This document shows, piece after piece, positions 45,490-57,839 of a stretch of DNA of 64,000 nt; position 1 is the stretch's first letter, and each line of letters opens with the position of its first letter. The DNA comes from Acytostelium subglobosum LB1 (lineage: Eukaryota > Evosea > Eumycetozoa > Acytosteliales > Acytosteliaceae), in contig NW_012236498.1 in NCBI RefSeq assembly GCF_000787575.1, positions 6,325 through 70,324 of the forward strand, written 5' to 3'. Below the pieces are notes generated by a model. That model was not told the DNA's origin and ran no database searches. It saw only the letters and a program-made list of their open reading frames with translations. The position numbers and the translations under genes are program-made.

Positions 45490-47966
45490 TTATTGAGTTG
45501 TGGATGGTGCAGCAGTAGTTGTTGGTGCAGCAGTGGTCGTTGGTGCAGCAGTAGTTGTTGGTGCAGCAGTAGTTGTTGGTGCAGCAGTGGTAGTTGGTGC
45601 AGCAGTTGTGGTTGGAGCAGCAGTGGTCGTTGGTGCAGCAGTAGTTGTTGGTGCAGCAGTGGTAGTTGGTGCAGCAGTGGTTGTTGGTGCAGCAGTTGTG
45701 GTTTGAGCAGCAGTGGTAGTTGGTGCAGCAGTGGTAGTTGGTGCAGCAGTGGTAGTTGGTGCGGCAGTGGTAGTTGGTGCAGCAGTGGTAGTTGGTGCAG
45801 CAGTGGTAGTTGGTGCAGCAGTGGTAGTTGGAGCAGAAGTGGTAGTTGGTGCAGCAGTGGTAGTTGGTGCGGCAGTGGTAGTTGGTGCAGCAGTGGTTGT
45901 TGGTGCGGCAGTGGTTGTTGGTGCGGCAGTGGTTGTTGGAGCAGCAGTGGTAGTTGGTGCAGCAGTGGTTGTTGGTGCGGCAGTGGTTGTTGGAGCAGCA
46001 GTGGTCGTTGGAGCAGCAGTGGTAGTTGGTGCGGCAGTGGTCGTTGGAGCAGCAGTGGTAGTTGGTGCAGCAGTGGTAGTTGGTGCGGCAGTGGTTGTTG
46101 GAGCAGCAGTGGTCGTTGGAGCAGCAGTGGTAGTTGGTGCGGCAGTGGTCGTTGGAGCAGAAGTGGTAGTTGGTGCAGCAGTGGTAGTTGGTGCGGCAGT
46201 GGTAGTTGGGGCAGCAGTGGTCGTTGGAGCAGCAGTGGTAGTTGGTGCGGCAGTGGTCGTTGGAGCAGCAGTGGTAGTTGGTGCAGCAGTGGTAGTTGGT
46301 GCGGCAGTGGTAGTTGGTGCGGCAGTGGTTGTTGGTGCGGCAGTGGTTGTTGGTGCAGCAGTGGTCGTTGGAGCAGCAGTGGTNGTTGGTGCAGCAGTGG
46401 TNGTTGGGGCAGCAGTGGTNGTTGGTGCAGCAGTGGTAGTTGGTGCGGCAGTGGTTGTTGGTGCAGCAGTGGTAGTTGGAGCAGAAGTGGTAGTTGGTGC
46501 AGCAGTGGTAGTTGGTGCGGCAGTGGTNGTTGGAGCNGCAGTNGTNGTTGGAGCAGCAGTGGTTGTTGGAGCAGCAGTAGTTGTTGGAGCAGCAGTTGTT
46601 GTGGTTGGAGCAGCAGTTGAGGTAGCTGGAGCGGTGGTAGCTGGGGCAGTGCTCATGTCAGTGGTGGCAGTAGTGGCGGGAGCAGTAGAGGTAGCTGGAG
46701 CGGTGGTAGCTGGGGCAGTAGAGGTAGCTGGGGCAGTAGAGGTAGCTGGAGCAGTGGTAGCTGGGGCGGTGCTCATATCAGTGGTGGCAGTAGTGGCTGG
46801 AGCAGTGGAGGTAGCTGGTGTGGTGCCAGTTGAAGTGACTGGGGCAGTGGTGGCGGTAGTTTGTCCACTAGTCTGGGTGGTAGATGTCACTGGTGCGGTT
46901 GCCTGCGAGGTGGTAGTTGGCTGAGAAGTTACCTGGGAAGTGGTGGTTGGGGCCGAGGTAGTTACTGGTGTAGAGGTGGTAACTGGTGTAGAGGTAGTCA
47001 CTGGTGTAGAGGTGGTAACTGGTGTCGAGGTGGTAACTGGTGTCGAGGTAGTAGCTGGTGTCGAGGTAGTCGAAGGGGGTTCCTGTGATGAGGACGATTG
47101 ATCTCCAGCATGAGATGAGGAGGCCTGCTGTGACGAGGAGGACTCAGATGATGCTGGCTGTGTTGAGGAGGACTCAGAGGAGGCACCCTGCGATGAGGAA
47201 GCCTCAGATGAGGCAGACTCGGAGGAGGCTGGCTCGGATGATGAGGAGACCTGAGAAGTAGTCGATGGGAAAGAGGTCGTTGGCGACGACGAGGTACCGC
47301 CCAAGGTGGCAGTGGTCGAGACTGTGGTAGTGGCAGTGATCGACGATTGCAAGTTGGTGGTCGAAGCAGTCGTAGTGACAGTTGTGGACGCAGTAGTAGT
47401 AACCTGGGAGGTGGTCACCTGGGAGGTTGTCAGTGGAGCCGAGGTTGTGATTGGGGCCGTGGTAATGGGTGGTGGAGCCATAACACATCTTGGCGAGGCC
47501 TGAGAATCGTCACAGATCAATGAACCTGGACACTTGAGGAAACGACACTTGTTGAAACAGGTTGGGGAGAGGGCAGCGGATGGCTGGCAGCAAATCTCAT
47601 TTCTTCCACAGACCTTATTGTTGCATGAGAACTGTCCCCATGCTGGAGACATGTCCGCAGATGCAAACTCTATAAAAAAGTGTTAGTATAAGTATTGTGA
47701 GGATGATGTATGGGATGTGATTGCAAGTTGGAATGAGTGTGTGGAAAGTGTGTATGGTAAATGATAATCGCCAAAAATGGTAATAATTTCAATCAATCAA
47801 TCAAATTCCATCATATATACATTAATATTAATTAATTGTCCACTCACTCACATACAAGCTGCCCTAAACTAAGATGATGTGGATGAGTGATGATCATTGT
47901 CTTACCTGAGCACAACAGAAATATTGATAGCAGGATCAACAATGACTTTGAGTTGATTCGTGCCAT
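45490..47966 (-). CDS. Mucin-like secreted protein with Cys-rich head and APTTTA repeats (746 aa, two exons)
   Basis: I infer join(47966..47906, 47669..45490), which gives 747 codons. Exon 1 encodes a signal peptide (SLLILLSIFLLCSG). After it comes a Cys-rich module of about 60 residues (FSCNNKVCGRNEICCQPS, CFNKCRFLKCPG), then Ser/Thr-rich spacer with TSTPVT repeats, and finally about 60 hexapeptides APTTTA to the stop. This is a typical heavily O-glycosylated extracellular stalk, likely in sheath, spore coat or slime. There is no C-terminal hydrophobic anchor, so it should be secreted. Seven N bases (46384-46546) sit inside the array, so the unit number in the assembly is not certain. Repeat number probably varies between strains. 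Confidence 0.8.
45493..46625 (-). repeat. 18-bp coding minisatellite (APTTTA)
   Basis: About 60 near-identical 18-base units on the minus strand with synonymous drift at third positions and occasional SAPTTT variants. All indels keep the frame. Seven unresolved bases occur. Confidence 0.9.
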
Positions 47967-49138
47967 GGTGTTGTAGTTGTTGTTTGTTGGTTTGTTTATG
48001 TTATTTAAATATATTGTTATTGATTGAATGGAAGGAATATATATATATTAATATATTTGTTGGTTGTTGTTGTAGTTTGTATTTGATTAATTGATCAATA
48101 ACAATAAGATTGAGATATAAAGTAATGATGATGGAGTATTAATTGATTAAAGTTATGATTGTTGTTGCGCAAGTCTAATCAAGGAGGGTTTCAAATGCTC
48201 ACACTCCAAGGGCTGACTCCATCACTCACTCTCCTCTCTCATATGATCCACTTTACAGGTGTAGTGCCACTGACTGACTGAATGACTGAGTATACATTAA
48301 TGTTACCGTTTCAAAGGAGGGGGTATTGGTTAATAGTTGGCGGCGAGTGCCATGGGGTCTGTTGTAGTGGAGGTGTAATGCTAGCATTAAATGCATACTT
48401 ATTGTTGTATATAACACACTTGGCAGTGAGCAATGCATTTCATTTCGACTTCTCCACACTTAGTGTTAACACTTAACACTTTAAGCATATGATGATCATT
48501 CTGTACAGTGGAGAGGGAAGAGGGGAGTGGAGTAGTGTGGCTGGCTGTGTTGCCAGCTAGTCCTACTAATGTCAGTGATCAGAGTAATAATTTTATGAGT
48601 GTGATCACATTCCTACCACATTACCCACAATTACTTTACTTAAATCTGGTGATGCACTGCCAAGCAATCAATCACATGACCACAAACACACACTCTCACA
48701 CACTCAATCAGTCTATCACACACAAACAGAACAACCAATTATCTTAATTTTGGTCGTCTACTTTAAACAGAATATACATGTGTGTCGTATGATCACTTTC
48801 AGCAGATGTAATCCTAGCCATAGACCACATTTACCATACAATTCGACTGAGTGAGAGTTCTAGTAGCTAGTAGCTAGCTACCTTAATCTTAATTGTCAAT
48901 GTGCCACCTCCAAGGAAAGGAAAGGAAAGAAGGAAGGGGAAGAAACTTGTATTGGTTGATCATTGTGGTTGTTGTTAGTTTAAACAAGATTAGTGGCGCC
49001 TTAAGGCGAATTGTGCAGTACCTAGGACTATGAATGGAATGCTGATGATGGAGGGATATGTGATGGTCGGTTCATTTTATTTCAAACGTGGTGGAATGGA
49101 TCACTCGTCAATCATTCGGTCAGCTGACTGGATTGTCA
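47967..49138. other. Intergenic region upstream of the mucin gene
   Basis: AT-rich promoter-like sequence at 47970-48160 with TTTAAATATATTG and TATATA blocks. The rest is mixed sequence with CA runs near 48680-48730 and no frame that I would call. It ends at the RMND1 3' end. Confidence 0.5.
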
Positions 49139-50389
49139 TCAGTAGAACCAGTGCAGAATGCCTGAAGTGCCCTCGATGGCAATCAGTGCAATAATGATAC
49201 GTTCCAAACGGATGGAATGACTGTGCTTCTGCTCATCATTAATAACATCGTAGATACCACTGATCAGATTAAGTCTCTCGTTCATAATGCGTACCCTTTT
49301 GTCAATCTCACAATGACTCCTAACGATCTTATATATACCCTCACCCTCGGTATGTTCCCAGAAGTGCTCTGAGTTGATGGATGATGAGTGGATAGATCCA
49401 TGGATGGTACTTTGGGTCAGCTACAACAGGCTATAACAAGGTGATCACCTACCTCACAATGAGTGCAAGCAACTACAGTACTTACCAGGTGTATCGATGA
49501 TATCAGAGTGAAGATTCAGGTAGTTTTTGATCTTCATTTGTTCGCCCAACTGCTTGCCAATCTCTTTCTTGGAGATACGAACGGTGCCATGCTTGGATAG
49601 TTCATCGGGGAGTTGTGCCACCTTCTCGCTGAGCTTGATGACATCGTCCTCAATGAGGAATAGACGAACGGACTGAGCAAATGCATAGGAGACGGCAAAC
49701 TTCTCGTTGAGGTTGGCCGCAGGATCCGCAGACAGTGTGATGATCTCGCGACTCTTGGTGATTTCGAAGCGTGAGCCACCATCAGTGTACACGTAGCTGT
49801 CGAGCTGAGGCGGCTGGTTGCCCTCGACCTCGTACTCCTTGAGCCATGTGAGCAGTGTGCGTTGAGCATCCTCGGGGATGCCCCACGAGATGACGCAGCC
49901 AAATGATGGAAAGACGAATGCGTCGCCACCCTTTTCGCCACCATTGTATCTTAGCCATCTGACGTTGCTGACGTGGAACACCTTCTCCAATGAGAAGTTG
50001 TCTGGTAATGAATGCAACTCCTTCTTGAATGACTTTGAAAGGCATATCGCTGAGCATGTCAATGTATCCATTGATATATCTTCATCATTACCATTTTGCT
50101 GTTGTTGTTGCTGTTGTTGTTGTGTTGTGTTGTTACTTGATTGTCTATTTCTGAATGATGAGTATTGTCTTGTTTGTGATGAAGTATATGTTGAAGTTGA
50201 TGTTGATGTTGATGTTGATGTTGTAATGTGTCTGTTATTGAAGTTGTTGAAGGTATTGTTGAGGGAATGTGATTGTGATGACAAGTATGTAGATGAGGAG
50301 GCAATGTGTTGTCTTGATGTCATTGGACATATCCTTCTCAATGTGCGCAATGCAGCACAACCAAGATTGTTACTCATGATCATTGACAT
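49139..50389 (-). CDS. RMND1/DUF155-family mitochondrial protein (377 aa, two exons)
   Basis: I infer join(50389..49486, 49368..49139), which gives 378 codons. The N-terminus is basic, Ser/Thr/Asn-rich and almost free of acidic residues, as expected for a mitochondrial targeting sequence, followed by a poly-Q run. The DUF155 core begins near residue 145 (RWLRYNGGEKGGDAFVFPSF, CVISWGIPED), continues with AVSYAFAQSVRLFLIED, and ends EHFWEHTEGEGIYKIVRSHC, ERLNLISGIYDVINDEQ and a last hydrophobic span IIIALIAIEG. Human RMND1 is an inner-membrane protein that supports mitochondrial translation, and yeast has relatives Rmd1, Rmd8 and Sif proteins. The ATG at 50389 is chosen because the codon upstream in frame is GTG. 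Confidence 0.85.
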
Positions 50390-50987
50390 AATGTTCACTT
50401 ATACTAATAATAATACTAAACTTGTGAAGTATCACAATGATTGACTTGATTGATTGACTGATTGGTTGAGCCCAAGCACACCCCTTTTCATTCTTTGACT
50501 TCCTGAACCCGAAGACATTCTCACACAACAGAATGTCCCGACCACTCAATTTCGATGTCACCAACAGTAACTTCATAATAAACATATCATTCATTCGATC
50601 ATTCATTCAGACAATTGACTAGAAGGTCAGTGAATGTCATCTGAGTCGAGTAAGATTGTATCTAAATAAAGAAAACGAGACATTCTCTCCCTCACTCATT
50701 CATTCTATAAATAATTAAAGACAATAAATAATATTAATAAATAGTTATAAAAAGAATATATATATAAAAGAAAGGATAATTATTATATTATAATATAATC
50801 TTAGAATAAATATTTCTCACTTTATTTTAAAATGAATTAATTAATAAAAAAAACGAAGTCGACGAGTGTTTTGTGTGAAATCGAATCAAAAAGCGAACGA
50901 ATGTAATTCAATCAATCATTAATTTATTGCGAAATAACTTAAACTTATACATACACCTATACACACATATACACATACATACACACA
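50390..50987. other. Divergent promoter region, RMND1 and nucleoplasmin-like gene
   Basis: About 600 bases, very AT-rich from 50700 to 50870 (ATATATAT, TTAATTAA and A-runs), then ACACATACAC-rich leader sequence up to the ATG at 50988. No coding frame is supported. Confidence 0.55.
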
Positions 50988-51862
50988 ATGAGTTTCTTTG
51001 GTACAATCATTAACAAGGAGGAGCCTTTCGAGATTGAGCTCGAGGATGGCGTCGTCTTCCATCTTACACAGGTAAGCATCATCATCCCATCAATCGATCA
51101 ATCAATCACTTTGCTCATACTAATCAAACATGAATGAATGAATAATTATAGGCTGTCTTCACATCAAAGTCAAAGGCCACTAAGAAGGTTTACCTCATCG
51201 CTAATGTCGTTGAGGAGTACGAGATGATGGACGGTCAAGATGCTCCAGCTGAGCTCGAGCCAGAGAAGATCACCGTCTGCATTCTGAACCCAGACAAGGT
51301 TGACCAAGTCGCCCTTGATCTCCACTTTGACAGTGCCGTCAAGGTCATCTTCACCATCGAGGGAGGTATGTATATACATTCACCTTCAATCAATCAATCA
51401 ATCAATCATACATTAACTAACTAACATGTTGATAATCATGATCACGTAGATATGAACGCTGAGGTATCACTTTGTGGATCAATGATCTTCCAGGGTGAGG
51501 AGGATGGTGAGGAGTTTGATCATGATCCAGATTGCTCGGATGAGGAGTGTGAGTTTGGCTCATTCTCTGATGAGGAGGAGATGGAGGAGGAGATCCCACA
51601 GCTGAAGAAGAACAATGCTGCCGCTGGCAAGATTAAGGAGATCGTCGAGGATGCTCCAGTCGCCAAGCCACAACAGCCAAAGAAGCAGCCACAGCAGCCA
51701 AAGCAGCAGCAACAAAAGCCTGCCGCCGCCGAGCCAAAGAAGCAACCACAACAACCACAACAGAATGGCAAGAAGGCTGCTCCACAGCAACAACAACAAG
51801 TCAAGAGAGAGGGTGGACAACAGCCACAGAAGCAACAAAACAAGAAGGCCAAGACCAACTAA
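50988..51862 (+). CDS. Nucleoplasmin-like histone chaperone without an FKBP domain (236 aa, three exons)
   Basis: I infer join(50988..51071, 51152..51365, 51450..51862), which gives 237 codons. Residues 1-110 form an N-terminal nucleoplasmin-like fold: MSFFGTIINKEEPFEIELED, VVFHLTQ|AVFTSKSK, ITVCILNPDKVDQVALDLHF and VSLCGSMIFQGEE. An acidic tract (DEEEMEEEI, with DHDPDCSDEECEF) follows, then a Lys/Gln/Pro-rich basic tail. Fungal and insect relatives (Fpr3/Fpr4, FKBP39) add a prolyl isomerase domain and plant HD2 proteins add zinc fingers. This protein has neither. A role in nucleolar histone H2A-H2B or H3-H4 binding is likely. Both introns have CAATCAAT repeats. Confidence 0.8.
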
Positions 51863-51900
51863 ATTAATAAAGCCTTAAGTTAAAACGACATCGATCTTTG

Positions 51901-51978
51901 CATACCCTTGCCCTCACCGAGGACATACCCTCACAGACATACCCTCGCACACTTACCCTCGCGGACATTCCCTCGCAC
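51901..51978 (+). repeat. ACATACCCTCRC tandem tract upstream of mcm6
   Basis: Five or six degenerate units of about 14 bases (for example ACATACCCTCACAG, ACATACCCTCGCAC), C-rich on the mcm6 coding strand, lie 156-233 bases before its ATG. The unit is shared with the tract ahead of the HDAC gene. Confidence 0.8.
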
Positions 51979-51990
51979 ACCACTTTTCAA

Positions 51991-52023
51991 TTTTTGGCGC
52001 TTTCTTTCAAACTTCGCGCCAAA
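51991..52023 (+). promoter_or_regulatory. Paired E2F-like sites ahead of mcm6
   Basis: TTTTTGGCGC (51991-52000) and, on the other strand, TTTGGCGCGAA (52023-52013) match the E2F/DP consensus TTTSGCGC. They lie 111-143 bases before the ATG. MCM genes are classic E2F targets in animals and plants, and dictyostelids have E2F/DP proteins. Confidence 0.6.
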
Positions 52024-52133
52024 GTGAAGCATTCATTCAACTTCAATTTGATGAGAGATAGAGATAGAGATAGTTAGGTATATAGTTATATATATATTGA
52101 TAGGATAGGATAGGATAGGATATAGGATATAGG

Positions 52134-54819
<2,686 letters not shown>

Positions 54820-54913
54820 GATACTGATTAAAATGCTTCGCGACACAAGGCCGGGCAGTGTATTGTTTATATATTATATATGGTATATATATGACTTGTA
54901 TCTTTCTCTCTAT

Positions 54914-56548
54914 CTACATGTTGTTGTTATTGTTGTTGTTGTTGTTGGAGAGGAACTTCTTCAACTCGACATTATCACTTCGGGTGATGCGACGCTTCTT
55001 GGTGTCAGACTCTACCTCGGGCTCGTATGGGCTGGACACCTCATCCTTCAGACACCAATAACCTGTGTTGTGGAATACATCATATCCACTCTTGAACAAT
55101 CCCTGGTAATGTGACAAGGTCATACCAATAGTATGTTTCCAGTTTTGTATCCCTGTTGAGGAGAAGAGTAAGTATGATGTGGCGGCATAAGGCGAGACTT
55201 TCCAAGGCCTTGAAATACATACTCTCACGTTTACAAATGATATCCCAATGTATTTGGATGTATTCATATATCTCATCACGGAGATGGAAGTACTTCTTGC
55301 GCAGTGGCATGTCGGAGCGGCTGCGATTGCCCTGTTGTGCCAAACTCAGTCTCGATGACTCGGCCAAAGAGTATAATACCAAATGAAGTATTTGTGACCT
55401 GTTTGATTGATGTTAGTCCAGGGTGGGATAGTTCCAGCCTCAACCTCGGCCTCAGCGTCGGGATCAGATTCATACCATATGGGGGTGCCCTTTTGAAAGG
55501 ACTTTGGTGGACCCTGTTCACAGACAATGCAGAAGGGTGTTCGGCATTGTTTGTTGGAGCCACCAGATGATGTGGATTTGGAGGTGCTTGCCATTGGTTG
55601 AGACTGAGAGAGTCCAAGTACTGGACTGTCTCCTGGTGATATTGACCTGCCACCAGTGACCTTTTCCGAAGATGGTGAAGAAGAGGAAGCTCCTTGTAAT
55701 GTAATATGTCCATCACCACTATTGGCAAGACTACTGCCACTGCCGCTACCACCTACACTGCCGCCGCCTCCGCCAGCAGTGAATGATGAATGACCACCTT
55801 GGGGCAAGAGTGATGGCCTCTCAATAAATGGATTGTTGAGCATTGGGGGTGGAGGCAGTGGCCGGCTGTACTTGGAGGATGATGTTGAAGAAGATGAGGT
55901 TGGTATGGCGGCTGACCATTCTGAGAGTGATGGGAAGTGATGGTGTCCCTGTTGCTCCTCAATGCGGAGCATTATCTCATTGATCTGGCGGTCATTGAGT
56001 GGCGTGGTGGCCACATGGAAGTTTAGTAGCTCCGGGGTATCTTTGCTCAATATTCCGGGGAATGGTGAATCATGTTGTCGGTAGTTGTTGTTGTTGTTGG
56101 AGAGGAGAAGTGGCGAGGACTTGAGTGGTGGGAGTATGGTTGGTGGGACTGGCGACAATCTGGATGAGTTTGTGTTTGTTTTAGTGGAGCCTTCTGGAGT
56201 CTGGCTGATCAGTGGCGGTGTGGAGAAAGGTGATGAGGTTCTATTCTGTCCATGACCTTGACCTTGGTGGCCATCAAATGAGGCCAAACTATTTATGGGA
56301 GGTATACTAAGTTGAGGTCCTGTGGAATTCCTATATTGTTGTTGTGATGGTTGAGGATGAAGATGTAGTTGTTGATGTTGATGCTGATGTTGTTGTGAAT
56401 GTGTGTTTGCAAATGGTATCCTGGACCTGAAGCCTTGATGTGACGGTGATAATGACGACTGTGATTGTGATTGTGATGAACTCCCAGTGAATGGCTGAGG
56501 CAATAGTTCATAGGGATGATGGTTGTTCATGATCAAACAGTTTGACAT
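54914..56548 (-). CDS. Protein with KAT14 (CSRP2BP/ATAC2)-type N-terminal module (495 aa, three exons)
   Basis: I infer join(56548..55476, 55398..55223, 55152..54914), which gives 496 codons. The first 330 residues are Ser-, Gln-, His- and Pro-rich. Then come CRTPFCIVCEQG (half of a zinc ribbon), IWSQILHLVLYSLAES, KKYFHLRDEIYEYIQIHWDI, NWKHTIGMTLSHYQGLFKSG and NTGYWCLKDE. This order matches, from memory, the N-terminal region of human KAT14: a Cys pair, a W-x-x-V helix, a YFxW-EDI helix, a W-x-T-V segment and an FxSG then W-W-L ending. KAT14 belongs to the ATAC acetyltransferase complex. No GNAT domain is present here, so this may be a structural or winged-helix DNA-binding relative. The GTATGA donor at 55475 is chosen because it alone restores the conserved frame and Trp. 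Confidence 0.65.
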
Positions 56549-57839
56549 CCTATATATCTATCTGTCTCTATCTATATACATATATAAAGTTAATACAATA
56601 ATGAGATCAGTAGTGATCACACTCTTGATTGAGTGAGAATGATTGATTGAGTGAGCGAGATTGATTGATTGGTTGGTTGGTTGTCTTTGGTCTGATTGAT
56701 TGCCTGAATGATTGAATGAATGAGTGAATGAGAGAGTCAGTGATTGGTTGATTGACATAGATTGATTGATTGGGCCAAACAGACAGACAGCCGGAATCAT
56801 CCTTTGCAAAGGTTGATGACCTCTCTTCCTCACATCACATTGCATTGTACAAGGTAGGCCTAAGTGAAGTGTGTTTGTTTGTTTGTTTGATCCATACCAT
56901 ACATCAGCTTGATCAAGAAAGAAAGGTCGAGATTACAGCTCAATGAAAAGTACATGGAAAAGGAGACGCAGTCTAAGGGTCTCTTTTAATGGTCAGTCTG
57001 TCAAGTACCTAAACGTCTAGAGGTATGGATGGCCTAGGTGTTACCTTTTGCGTAATGGTGTGACCATCGCTGGTTTTGGTGATGAGGCAAACGGACACGG
57101 CCTTGGCCAACCTACCTGCCAATCAAGGTGATGCACTGAAAGATTTGTGGGCGAGTGGCCTATGTGCGAGCCGTTGTTTCAATAATGGGGAGTTTGCCTA
57201 TACCCCCAGATCGATGATTGGCTAACAACTTCTATGACCATGACGTATTCAAACATTCGTGTTTGTGTGTCTATGGAGTGAATGATTGATTGATCAAAAA
57301 TCGAATTTGAGAGTTATTTGATTGATCAAAGGGGTGTGATGGGGGTGTGAATGATCGTTTTTGATCAAACAACTAAAAGAAGTTGAGGGAAAACTTTGTC
57401 GCCTAAGAAACACAGCATATTAGACACTCGTCTAGAAGCGAAGCGACAAAGGCGCCTGAACATCAGGACTCTGGGTGTGAGGCTTACTTATCCTAGATGG
57501 ATAACATCGCTATCATGTGATCGGTCTGATTGGCAACTGTCATGACCAGGGTGCTATTCGTTTATTCCTTGATTGTTGGCATTTATCCAAATGGCCCCGG
57601 CGAATGGGCATATTTGCACTGAGCCAGCGACAAGGTTGTCGACATATGTCGGTGGATTGGCATCACCAATTTGATTGATTGATTGAGGAGACATGATGGG
57701 TGGGTGGACAGTTGGCTGGTATACCCGCCTTGCCATCATTCAATCAATCAATGAATGACTCTCCAAGCACCCAACAACATTAGCATTGATTACACATGAT
57801 CATGACCATGGTCATGTCGATTTTATTGTTTTAGTTTGA
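56549..57839. other. Intergenic region between the KAT14-like gene and filamin
   Basis: 56550-56760 is rich in TTGATTGA repeats and AT, and likely serves as the promoter of the KAT14-like gene. 56870-57560 is balanced-composition sequence with no open frame of note and no recognisable RNA gene. A weak 61-residue minus-strand frame at 57554-57739 is not supported. Confidence 0.45.

Noticed and set aside
45493-46924. Long plus-strand frames (375 and 403 codons) over the mucin repeats
   Set aside because: They are repeat-born mirrors of the APTTTA array, with Gly/Cys/Trp or Val/Gly/Ala monotony, no start context and no signal peptide, while the minus frame has a splice-supported signal peptide and Cys module.
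57000-57560. A gene or RNA in the balanced-composition stretch before filamin
   Set aside because: No open frame above 61 codons, no splice-linked exons and no known RNA motif were visible.
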